From the NCBI GenBank assembly GCA_011682565.1, contig JAACEJ010000135.1, positions 1 to 7,968 of the forward strand: 7,968 bases of DNA, written 5' to 3'. Each line of letters begins with the position of its first letter. Positions within the stretch are counted from its first letter, which is position 1. Under the pieces are notes generated by a model that was not told the origin of the DNA, ran no database searches, and worked only from the letters and a program-made list of their open reading frames with translations. The position numbers were made by a program, and so were the translations under genes. This DNA is from Actinomycetota bacterium. Lineage in GTDB: Bacteria; Zhuqueibacterota; Zhuqueibacteria; Residuimicrobiales; Krinioviventaceae. Shown here in pieces: positions 1 to 5,480 of the stretch.

Positions 1-15
1 TTTGAGTGTACTCAT
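1..15 (-). CDS. 5' end of an unidentified gene running out of the window
   Basis: An ATG at 15-13 is followed by four codons (reading M-S-T-L-K) before the window ends. A strong Shine-Dalgarno sequence (GAGG at 26-23 on the minus strand) lies 7 bases upstream of the ATG, which is the main reason to believe this start. Nothing can be said about the product. The gene sits downstream of an attenuator-like leader (68-194) and, further up, a sigma-54 promoter (525-540), so it may be a target of the signalling cluster encoded to its right. Only the start is visible, so this is a supported translation start rather than an identified gene. Confidence 0.55.
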
Positions 16-67
16 TATTTTTCCTCGTGGTGCTATTCGTATTTCCTTACTTTTTTCTCACGAAAAA

Positions 68-194
68 GTCTCTGTCGGGAACCTGACGAATCAGACCCCC
101 GACAGATGTGTGAGGGAACCATGAGTAGTAAACTCTATTGTTGCGCATGAACCATCGATCGTGTCAAAGATTGCTTTGACCGAGCAGGTTCCCT
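68..194 (-). promoter_or_regulatory. Structured mRNA leader, attenuator- or riboswitch-like, of unknown class
   Basis: Read on the minus strand, element 1 (GGGAACCTG, 193-185) can pair with element 2 (GGTTCCCT at 120-113, 8 bp) or with element 3 (CAGGTTCCC at 85-77, 9 bp), but not both. Element 3 is also the 3' arm region of a hairpin CTGTCGGG/CCCGACAG (105-98 with 79-72), followed four bases later by five Ts, so it resembles a terminator. Between elements 1 and 2 are two further hairpins: CTTTGAC/GTCAAAG with a 4-base loop (180-163) and GAGT/ACTC (135-123). A second hairpin, CTTTTT/AAAAAG, spans 68-50. This is the architecture of a conditional terminator ahead of the gene at 15. I recognise no known riboswitch core or T-box. 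The RNA could start at the sigma-54 promoter (525-540) or at a weaker candidate, CTGGCA-N16-CATAAT, at 258-231. Confidence 0.45.
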
Positions 195-251
195 GATAAA
201 AAAAAGTCGTACTAAAATTGCTTGGAAAATATTATGAAAGATCAGCAGGGT

Positions 252-280
252 TTGCCAGACGGCGGTGGGGATCATCAAAT
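252..280 (+). promoter_or_regulatory. Candidate sigma-70 promoter for small RNA copy A
   Basis: TTGCCA (252-257), 17 bases, then TCAAAT (275-280). The -35 box matches the consensus at five of six positions and the -10 box at four. It is placed 6 bases before the ATGCCCGC block that begins the conserved RNA sequence, which is comparable with the 8-base distance at the stronger promoter of copy B. The positional agreement is the main support. Confidence 0.35.
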
Positions 281-285
281 GAAAA

Positions 286-380
286 ATGCCCGCCAATTGC
301 AGCATACCTCTCTGTTCTTTCTTCCATGGCCTCTGCTATCATGTTTGATGACTGGGCGAGTCACATTGACAGCAGTTCTT
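286..380 (+). ncRNA. Small RNA copy A, diverged paralogue of copy B
   Basis: This stretch aligns with copy B (823-920). ATGCCCGC (286-293) aligns with 824-831, and CTCTGTT (310-316) with 848-854 at the same offset of 24. TGGCC (327-331) aligns with 866-870, and GATGACT-GGGCGAGTC (347-362) with 886-902. The 3' part folds as an outer stem (333-343 with 364-375, one mismatch and one bulge), a 5' bulge TTTGA, and an inner stem TGACT/AGTCA with loop GGGCG. Several outer-stem pairs differ from copy B but remain paired, which indicates selection on RNA structure. The 3' tail after AGCAG is TTCTTC, a poor U tract, and the promoter is weaker, so this copy may be decayed or may end further downstream. 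The product does not look protein-coding. Confidence 0.5.
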
Positions 381-524
381 CACATTGCTAAATTATATTT
401 ATTTCAGGATAAAAAAAATCCCGAAAACTGCAACCACCTTTCGTTTATCCGTGTCCTGTAATCACCTGTACCATTCGCATCTCCGTAATATTTGCAGTCT
501 TCGGGGAATTTCATTTATCTCTTT

Positions 525-540
525 TGCATCTTCTGTGCCA
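525..540 (-). promoter_or_regulatory. Sigma-54 (-24/-12) promoter, leftward
   Basis: The minus strand reads TTGGCACAGAAGATGCA, with TGGCAC at 540-535 and TGCA at 528-525. The essential GG (539-538) and GC (527-526) are separated by exactly 10 bases, as required for sigma-54. The -24 block YTGGCAC is perfect, and the -12 block differs at one base (ATGCA for TTGCA). Transcription should start near 514 and run left, antisense to small RNA copy A and into the leader at 194-68 and the gene at 15. An NtrC-family activator is encoded about 1.1 kb away, and an 18-bp dyad lies upstream at 623-640. Confidence 0.7.
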
Positions 541-591
541 AAATTAGATTGGCAAGTGTATTAATAATTTATTAGAGGTTTTTCAAGCCAT

Positions 592-613
592 AAGGCTTTG
601 TTTTAAAAGCCTT
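592..613. repeat. Inverted repeat AAGGCTTT/AAAGCCTT
   Basis: Perfect 8-base arms at 592-599 and 606-613. A competing short dyad AAGCC/GGCTT immediately to its left shares the left arm. There is no T run on either side, so it is not a terminator. It lies between the sigma-54 promoter and the 623-640 dyad and could be an additional operator. Function unknown. Confidence 0.3.
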
Positions 614-622
614 TGCTTTAAG

Positions 623-640
623 ATTTCAGCGTGCTGAAAT
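623..640. promoter_or_regulatory. 18-bp dyad, candidate upstream activator site for the sigma-54 promoter
   Basis: ATTTCAGC (623-630) and GCTGAAAT (633-640) are perfect inverted 8-base arms around GT. The centre is about 117 bp upstream of the start expected from the 525-540 promoter. Enhancer-binding proteins of the NtrC family usually bind dyads at roughly this distance. On the plus strand six Ts follow shortly after, so a weak terminator is the alternative reading. Confidence 0.45.
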
Positions 641-787
641 AAATTTTTTAGTAAATATTTTATTATTAAATTATAGTGGCCTTTAGGTATCGCACACCAC
701 ACCGTGTTTCCTGAATGTCCCACAAATGGAACGAAAGTAAAATTTTGCGTATTAATCGAAAAAAGTTTCATTGAATTAACTTTATAG

Positions 788-816
788 TTGACAAATGGAA
801 AACAAATAATTATATT
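788..816 (+). promoter_or_regulatory. Near-consensus sigma-70 promoter for small RNA copy B
   Basis: TTGACA (788-793) is a perfect -35 box, followed by a 17-base spacer (794-810) and TATATT (811-816), five of six matches to the -10 consensus. The start is expected near 823-824, immediately before the conserved ATGCCCGC block. No translated gene follows before the terminator at 871-923. Confidence 0.75.
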
Positions 817-822
817 AATAGT

Positions 823-920
823 AATGCCCGCATTGGAGTTATTTCAACTCTGTTTATCTCTTGCGTGGCCAAAGCTACCAGTTTTGATGACTTGGGCGAG
901 TCGGCTGGTAGCTTTTTATT
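823..920 (+). ncRNA. Small RNA copy B, about 100 nt, stand-alone gene
   Basis: The gene is bounded by a near-consensus promoter (788-816) and a strong intrinsic terminator (871-923), giving an RNA of roughly 100 nt. A 5' hairpin GAGTT/AACTC (836-840 with 846-850, loop ATTTC) is followed by an unpaired pyrimidine-rich linker (about 851-866). The terminator hairpin is composite: an 11-bp outer stem (871-881 with 905-915), a 5' internal bulge TTTTGAT, an inner stem GACT/AGTC (889-892 with 899-902) and loop TGGGCG. The inner motif and overall layout recur in copy A, with compensatory changes in the outer stem. It ends tail-to-tail against the receiver gene stop at 926. I recognise no known RNA family. 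A trans-acting regulatory RNA is the simplest reading. Confidence 0.65.
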
Positions 921-923
921 TTT
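871..923 (+). terminator. Intrinsic terminator of small RNA copy B
   Basis: AAAGCTACCAG (871-881) pairs perfectly with CTGGTAGCTTT (905-915), and the 3' side runs into TTTTTATTTTT (913-923). The direction is plus. Read on the minus strand, only three Ts follow the stem, so it would be a poor terminator for the receiver gene that ends at 926, although it may contribute. Confidence 0.85.
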
Positions 924-925
924 CA

Positions 926-1351
926 TTAAAACACTGGGGCCGGAGCCAAATTCCGTTCGATAATTGTTTCTGTTGCCGATACAATTGCGTCTGTTTCAGA
1001 AGTAGAGATGGGTTTGAAAGCCTGGTAGTTAATCCCTAATTCTGCTGCTACTTTGCGAATTCGATGATTGAAATCGTCTGTGATGAGAATGACCGGCAGG
1101 CGGGGACGTAATTTTTTAACGACCGGCAGAACTTCCACTCCCATAATGCCTGCTAAATCGATATCCATGATCAGCAAATCGATATCGTGATCCAGGATTT
1201 TAACGAGTACGTCAATGCCTCTCTGAACTACATAGATTTTGTAATTTCCTTTACCCAATTTATTTTTGAGCGCTTCTACCGTCCGCGAGTCGAGGGTCCC
1301 AATCACTATTTTTTTCGTCGATTTCGTCTCTGAATTTGATTGCTGTATCAT
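926..1351 (-). CDS. Stand-alone receiver-domain protein (degenerate response regulator, 141 aa)
   Basis: This is a single CheY-like receiver domain with no output domain. I chose ATG 1351 over longer in-frame starts because AAGGTG lies 8 bases upstream and the fold begins right after it, at residues 14-18 (KIVIG). The phospho-acceptor is D63 in LLIMDID, the conserved Thr is T91 in ILITDD, and the conserved Lys is K113 in AFKPIS. The acidic pair that binds Mg2+ at the end of strand 1 is missing: the position usually occupied by DD reads T19-L20, with D21 next. Phosphorylation may therefore be weak or altered. The gene lies downstream of the kinase/sigma-54 regulator genes in the same direction but is separated from them by a terminator (1613-1653). 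The 260 bases between that terminator and the start show no convincing promoter. It could be a phosphate sink, an adaptor or a partner of the kinases. Confidence 0.85.
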   Translation of the reverse strand: MIQQSNSETKSTKKIVIGTLDSRTVEALKNKLGKGNYKIYVVQRGIDVLVKILDHDIDLLIMDIDLAGIMGVEVLPVVKKLRPRLPVILITDDFNHRIRKVAAELGINYQAFKPISTSETDAIVSATETIIERNLAPAPVF

Positions 1352-1612
1352 TTTGTTTGCACCTTTTTGTTGTTGATTCCACTGATTGCCATGCTTTTTT
1401 GACTCGTTTTGGATTTTACAACATTCATGCCATCGAGGTCGAAAATTGTGATTTGTTTTTGCAATTGATTTTAATAAGGTTAAGTGGTGGTTTGTGTTGT
1501 GATGCAAGAGATGGAAATTGGAATCTACGAGGATTTTGTTGCCTGTAAGCCACTTGATGAGACAAAACACGGTCATTGATTTGGGGCTGGAATAAAAGGG
1601 GGGAGCAAATTC

Positions 1613-1653
1613 CTTAAAAAAGAAAAGCCCTGTCAAAGAGTTGGCAGAGCTTT
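1613..1653 (-). terminator. Intrinsic terminator after the sigma-54 regulator
   Basis: On the minus strand, AAAGCTCTG (1653-1645) pairs with CAGGGCTTT (1632-1624), 9 bp with one G-U wobble, and the stem extends inward with CAA/TTG. It is followed by TTTTCTTTTTT. It begins 12 bases after the stop of the sigma-54 regulator gene. It separates the three-gene kinase/regulator operon from the receiver gene at 926-1351, which would need read-through or its own promoter. The remaining gap (1352-1612) shows no sigma-54 promoter and no convincing sigma-70 promoter on the minus strand. Confidence 0.85.
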
Positions 1654-1665
1654 ATTCGGTATTTA

Positions 1666-3093
1666 TTAATTGTCTATTTTCATCTTGCGGAATTCGATTC
1701 CACGATTATCGATTAACCGATAAATCGTTTTTCGATTAAGTCCTGCGGCATCCGCGACTTTTGTAACATTGTTGTCATACTTTTCCAATAATGTTTCGAT
1801 ATATTGTTTTTCCCACGTTTGCAATAATCTTTCTTTAGATGTTTTGAAATCCAATTCCGCGTTTGTGTCGACAAAGACTCTTTTTGATGTTGGCCGTAAT
1901 CTTTCGGGCAAATCTTCCGGCCGAACAATCGGACTATTCGAGAGAGCAATAATATGCTCGATTACACTTTCAAGTTCTCTGACATTACCCGGCCACGGAT
2001 ATTGCTGCAATATTAATAATGTCTCATTTGAAAATTTATCAATTTTAATGAGGCCGCGACTATTGGACTTTTTCAGGAAATGATAGGCCAAAACGGGAAT
2101 GTCTTCTTTCCTCTCCCGCAATGGAGGAACATGCAAACGAATCACATTGAGACGGAAATAAAGATCTTCACGCATCATGCCTGATTTGACCATTTCTTCC
2201 GGGTCTTTATTCGTTGCGCTGATAATGCGTACATCCACTTCGCGTTCTTTTACGCTACCGAGACGTCGAACCCTGCGATCATTTAGAACGCGCAAAAGTT
2301 TGTGCTGCATTTCCAGGCTTACTTCGGCAATTTCATCTAGAAAAATTGTTCCCCTGTCTGCAGCTTCGAACAGTCCTTGTTTGTCTGCATTTGCTCCGGT
2401 AAAAGTACCTTTTACATGACCAAATAATTCCCTTTCCAGTAAATGCTCGGGAAGCGCGCTGACCAGGACAGGAACGAAACTCTCGTCTTTTCTCTGGCTG
2501 TAATAATGAATGCCTCTGGCAATAACATCTTTACCTGTTCCCGTTTCTCCGGTAATGAAAACATTTGTAATGGTCCTGGCTACGCGCTTGGCCTTTTCAA
2601 ACACATCACAAATTGGCGGACTGGTACCAACGGCTCCGTAAAATCCACCATCGTCCGCAATATTGACTCTACCGCGAAGATACTCGTTTTCTTGCTGCAT
2701 TCGGGCATATTTAAATGCCCGTTCAATGGGGAGCAGAATATCATGGCTGATTTGCACTTTTTGGATGAAATCAAATGCACCCTTTTTAAAAGCCTCTACC
2801 GCAACCGGCACCGTTCCATAAGCGGTATACAGCAAAATGACTGCATCCGGATCTATCTGCCGGGCTTCTTGTAAAAATTCGATTCCTGCTAACGGTGTTT
2901 CCATTTTGAGATCTGTCAGAACGACAAGGGGTTTTTTCTCCTTGAAGACCTTTAAACCTTCTGCTTTATTATGAGCCGTCAGACAGCTATAATGTGAACT
3001 TTTGAGAAGGTTGACGATAGATTCCAGCACTGTTAATTGATCATCAATGACCAGAATCTTGCCGTCATTGTTGTTTCGTTTTCCTTTTTCCAT
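1666..3093 (-). CDS. NtrC-family sigma-54-dependent response regulator (475 aa)
   Basis: This is an enhancer-binding transcription activator that hydrolyses ATP to open sigma-54 promoters. The receiver spans about residues 11-125, with acidic pair D17-D18, phospho-acceptor D61, T90 and K112. The AAA+ domain follows (about 152-390), with Walker A GETGTGKD (182-189), the sigma-54 contact loop GTFTGA (229-234, where GAFTGA is usual), Walker B GTIFLDE (248-254), and candidate arginine fingers in MREDLYFRLN (307-316). The C-terminal Fis-type helix-turn-helix covers about 436-466. Length and domain order are normal for the family. The gene follows the Asp-substituted kinase by 32 bases, with AGGAAGGGTGG upstream of the ATG, and is closed by a terminator at 1653-1613. 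Likely partner: the intact kinase at 4203-5312. A possible target is the sigma-54 promoter at 525-540. I do not assign a named orthologue. Confidence 0.95.
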   Translation of the reverse strand: MEKGKRNNNDGKILVIDDQLTVLESIVNLLKSSHYSCLTAHNKAEGLKVFKEKKPLVVLTDLKMETPLAGIEFLQEARQIDPDAVILLYTAYGTVPVAVEAFKKGAFDFIQKVQISHDILLPIERAFKYARMQQENEYLRGRVNIADDGGFYGAVGTSPPICDVFEKAKRVARTITNVFITGETGTGKDVIARGIHYYSQRKDESFVPVLVSALPEHLLERELFGHVKGTFTGANADKQGLFEAADRGTIFLDEIAEVSLEMQHKLLRVLNDRRVRRLGSVKEREVDVRIISATNKDPEEMVKSGMMREDLYFRLNVIRLHVPPLRERKEDIPVLAYHFLKKSNSRGLIKIDKFSNETLLILQQYPWPGNVRELESVIEHIIALSNSPIVRPEDLPERLRPTSKRVFVDTNAELDFKTSKERLLQTWEKQYIETLLEKYDNNVTKVADAAGLNRKTIYRLIDNRGIEFRKMKIDN

Positions 3094-3125
3094 AACACAC
3101 CACCCTTCCTAACACCACGATGAAC

Positions 3126-4184
3126 TTAGACATCTGCTCTTGGCAAAAGTACTGTTACTTTGGTTCCTTTATTTACCTTACTGTTTATTTCAATGCTACC
3201 ATGATGATTTGCAATGATGCCGTAGCTTATCGAGAGTCCCAATCCCGGATGTCCATCACTTTTTGTCGTAAAAAACGGATCATAAATTCGTTTAACAACA
3301 TTATTATCAATTCCGATCCCATTATCACGAATAACGATTTTTAAATATTTTGAAGAAACTTTATCAATGGCGGATGAGATTTTGAGAACACCACCATTTG
3401 GCATTGCTTCCAGGCCATTACGGATGATGTTGACGAATGCTTGTTCCAACGTTATTTCACTTCCGAGAATTGACGGCAATTTTTCATCCAGAACAATCCA
3501 ATAATTAATGTTATGTTGAAGCTGCAACATTTTGCTTAGTTCAATAGATTTCGCAATGATGTCATTAAGCTGCAACTTGACAAAGTTACCTTGCGGTTCC
3601 TGGCTGAACGATTGCATTGCATTTGTTATCAGAGACATCGAGTAGAGCTGATCCTGCATCGATTGTAATTCACCTTTAAGATTTAAAAAATCAATGCTTA
3701 CAAATCCATCAGCAAGCAATGTTCCGATCCGGTTCAACACCGAAGCGAGAGGATTGTTTAATCTGTCCGCGATTTGAGCTGCAAGGACCGACATAATGGA
3801 CATTTTTTCATGTAGTTCATGCTGAAGAGCCAAGCGCGAATTCTCGGTAAAATTACGTCCGGCAAAAACCACTCCGGTGATTTTTCCATTATTAACCAGG
3901 GGTTCAATCGTTATTAAAAATGTTATAGAGTGCTTTGAGTGCGAATTAGGAGATATAACTTTTTTAAATGTTTTGCCCTCGTTAAGAACCCTGCGACAAA
4001 TCAAAGTAAATTTTTTGCTCCAAAACTTGGGCAGTATATTGTAAAAATAATCTCCTTTTTTGAATTCCTGGAAATAGCCTCTATCAGATAAAAAAGTGCC
4101 TTTGTAATCAAGGATTTTAAGGTCCTTATCAAGCACAAGTTTCTGCGCCTCTGCGTTCACTTTTATTTTTTCTGTGGCATTCAT
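3126..4184 (-). CDS. PAS/histidine-kinase-like protein lacking the phospho-acceptor His (352 aa)
   Basis: A PAS-like sensor region (about residues 12-115) leads into a dimerisation helix (about 125-195) and a HATPase_c domain (about 240-350). No membrane segments are visible, so it is probably cytoplasmic. The ATP-binding side is intact: N box FVNIIRNGLEA (N256), G1 RDNGIG (286-291), F box YDPFFTTK (301-308) and G2 GLGLS (314-318). The H box reads QIADRLNNPLASV, where relatives read AHExNNPL: the phosphorylatable His is D140 (codon GAC, 3767-3765) and the next Glu is R141. It therefore probably cannot autophosphorylate in the normal way. The gene sits 18 bases after the intact kinase gene and 32 bases before the sigma-54 regulator. 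Possible roles are heterodimer partner, phosphatase or sensory modulator. No clear Shine-Dalgarno precedes its ATG, so translation may be coupled. Confidence 0.9.
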   Translation of the reverse strand: MNATEKIKVNAEAQKLVLDKDLKILDYKGTFLSDRGYFQEFKKGDYFYNILPKFWSKKFTLICRRVLNEGKTFKKVISPNSHSKHSITFLITIEPLVNNGKITGVVFAGRNFTENSRLALQHELHEKMSIMSVLAAQIADRLNNPLASVLNRIGTLLADGFVSIDFLNLKGELQSMQDQLYSMSLITNAMQSFSQEPQGNFVKLQLNDIIAKSIELSKMLQLQHNINYWIVLDEKLPSILGSEITLEQAFVNIIRNGLEAMPNGGVLKISSAIDKVSSKYLKIVIRDNGIGIDNNVVKRIYDPFFTTKSDGHPGLGLSISYGIIANHHGSIEINSKVNKGTKVTVLLPRADV

Positions 4185-4202
4185 TTCAAATAATGCTTTT
4201 AC

Positions 4203-5312
4203 TTATGCCCTCGGAAGTTGGATCCTTACAATTGTACCGCCATCGGTCTCACTTTTAATTTGCAAAGCTCCATTGTGATTTAGAACTGTACTGTACGCAA
4301 TCGAAAGTCCCAGCCCCGACTTGTCCTTACTCTTGCTTGTTGTATAAAAGGGCTCAATGACTTTGGAAATTTCTTCAGCCGGAATTCCAGGTCCCGTGTC
4401 CCTGACAGTTATCAAAAAATATCCATTATTTTCATTGTTGTATTTCAGTGTAACACGGACATGTCCGTGATCATCTATCGCTTCCAAAGCGTTTAAAATG
4501 ACCTGCAAAAAAGCGTATTGAAGTTTTGATTCGGAACATTTAATATCCGGCAATTTATCCGTCGAAACAAAATCGATATTTTTTGCTCGCCTGGAAAATT
4601 GAATTTTTGCTACAGTGATCGCATTAGTAAGAATTTCATTTAAATTTGCCGGAGCCATTTCAATTTGTGAATCGTCCTGAAAAAAGCACATTTCGTCTAA
4701 AAACGTGCTGATCCCATTTGCCTGTTTAACCAGAAAGTCTATATCTTTTTCACCGCATTCAAACGTTTCGTCACCATTGGAGGAGATTTTTCTGCGCATA
4801 AGGTCGAGATGATTTAAAATAACCATGAGATGGTTGTTTATGTCATGTACTATTTTTCCAACCAATCGCCCCATTGCTTCAAATTTTTCCGCTTCGATGG
4901 ATAGCGCCTTATTCTGACGAGGTGCTTCCGGAGAAGAAAATGTTTGCGATAAACTACTATTGTCTGTTTTCCGGGACGCTTGAATAAAAAGAGGAATATT
5001 ATCAAGACAATTGACTGCAAGTTCCGTTGCTTCGGAGTCAGAAGAATGGATGGGCGTTGCATTTGCTTTTCGTGAGATCGAAGGTGACTGCATGGCGATT
5101 GTGCTTTCTGCCCGTGAGTTACTTTGAATTGCCTTTTCTGCGGGACAGTTAGTGCATGGTGAATCTAAATTGAAAAATATTTTATAACATATTTTACCTT
5201 CGAGCTTAAGTGAGGGAACGCCGGCACATTCTTCGGCAAGTTTATTACCTACTATTCTTTGAATAATATACGATTTATCGATTATTAAAGTTTTTTCGTC
5301 ATCACGAACCAT
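4203..5312 (-). CDS. PAS-type sensor histidine kinase with N-terminal CxxCP cysteine motif (369 aa)
   Basis: This is a soluble sensor kinase and probably the phosphate donor of the cluster. The N-terminal PAS-like segment (about residues 8-64) ends in GKICYKIF...PCTNCPAEKAI, with C42, C53 and C56 plus C29 earlier. This pattern is known from PAS domains of many environmental kinases and may bind a metal or sense redox state. A low-complexity Ser-rich linker (about 65-140) follows. The kinase core has an H box GKIVHDINNHL with H156, N box LQVILNALEAI (N274), G1 RDTGPGI (304-310), F box EPFYTT (320-325) and G2 GLGLS (333-337). The HDxNN form resembles NtrB-like kinases that pair with NtrC-type regulators. 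It is the first gene of a three-gene operon. ATG 5312 is preceded by GGCGAG, a modest ribosome site. No transmembrane helices are seen. Confidence 0.93.
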   Translation of the reverse strand: MVRDDEKTLIIDKSYIIQRIVGNKLAEECAGVPSLKLEGKICYKIFFNLDSPCTNCPAEKAIQSNSRAESTIAMQSPSISRKANATPIHSSDSEATELAVNCLDNIPLFIQASRKTDNSSLSQTFSSPEAPRQNKALSIEAEKFEAMGRLVGKIVHDINNHLMVILNHLDLMRRKISSNGDETFECGEKDIDFLVKQANGISTFLDEMCFFQDDSQIEMAPANLNEILTNAITVAKIQFSRRAKNIDFVSTDKLPDIKCSESKLQYAFLQVILNALEAIDDHGHVRVTLKYNNENNGYFLITVRDTGPGIPAEEISKVIEPFYTTSKSKDKSGLGLSIAYSTVLNHNGALQIKSETDGGTIVRIQLPRA

Positions 5313-5480
5313 TTACGAACTCGCCTTTAATTCATCTATGCTTATTCTTGAACTTTGACAGACAATTCGTTTGATAAATTTTTCAATAATAAATAGGAAG
5401 GATTAGAACTGTTTCCCGTCAATCCCTTCCACACAGCCCAGCCAGAATGATGCGGAATAACTACGAGGATATTGTGATGT

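Noticed and set aside
114..193. tRNA-like outline: 7-bp closing stem, 2 bases, 4-bp hairpin in D-arm position, 80 nt long
   Set aside because: No T-arm TTCRANY loop, no 5-bp anticodon stem with 7-base loop, and no recognisable tRNA sequence on either strand. The leader/attenuator reading explains the inverted repeats better.
68..194. Cobalamin riboswitch or T-box, suggested by GGGAACC, GCGCAAC and GGTTCCC words
   Set aside because: The GCCACTGG/GCCAGGA core of cobalamin switches and the T-box consensus are absent.
222..461. 79-aa plus-strand reading frame
   Set aside because: No ribosome site, low-quality composition, and it covers small RNA copy A, whose structure explains the conservation.
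404..514. 36-aa minus-strand frame starting M-K-F-P-E-D right at the expected sigma-54 start
   Set aside because: It would be leaderless, with no Shine-Dalgarno and no recognisable similarity. Kept only as a possibility behind the short-RNA finding.
583..771. 62-aa minus-strand frame
   Set aside because: No ribosome site, no domain, and it overlaps the candidate upstream activator dyad.
286..920. CRISPR array or insertion-sequence ends as explanation for the repeated blocks
   Set aside because: Only two diverged copies about 540 bases apart in direct orientation, with no regular spacers, no transposase and no target duplication.
1352..1636. 95-residue N-terminal extension of the receiver protein
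   Set aside because: The extension crosses a terminator U tract and has no domain character, whereas ATG 1351 has a good ribosome site directly before the receiver fold.
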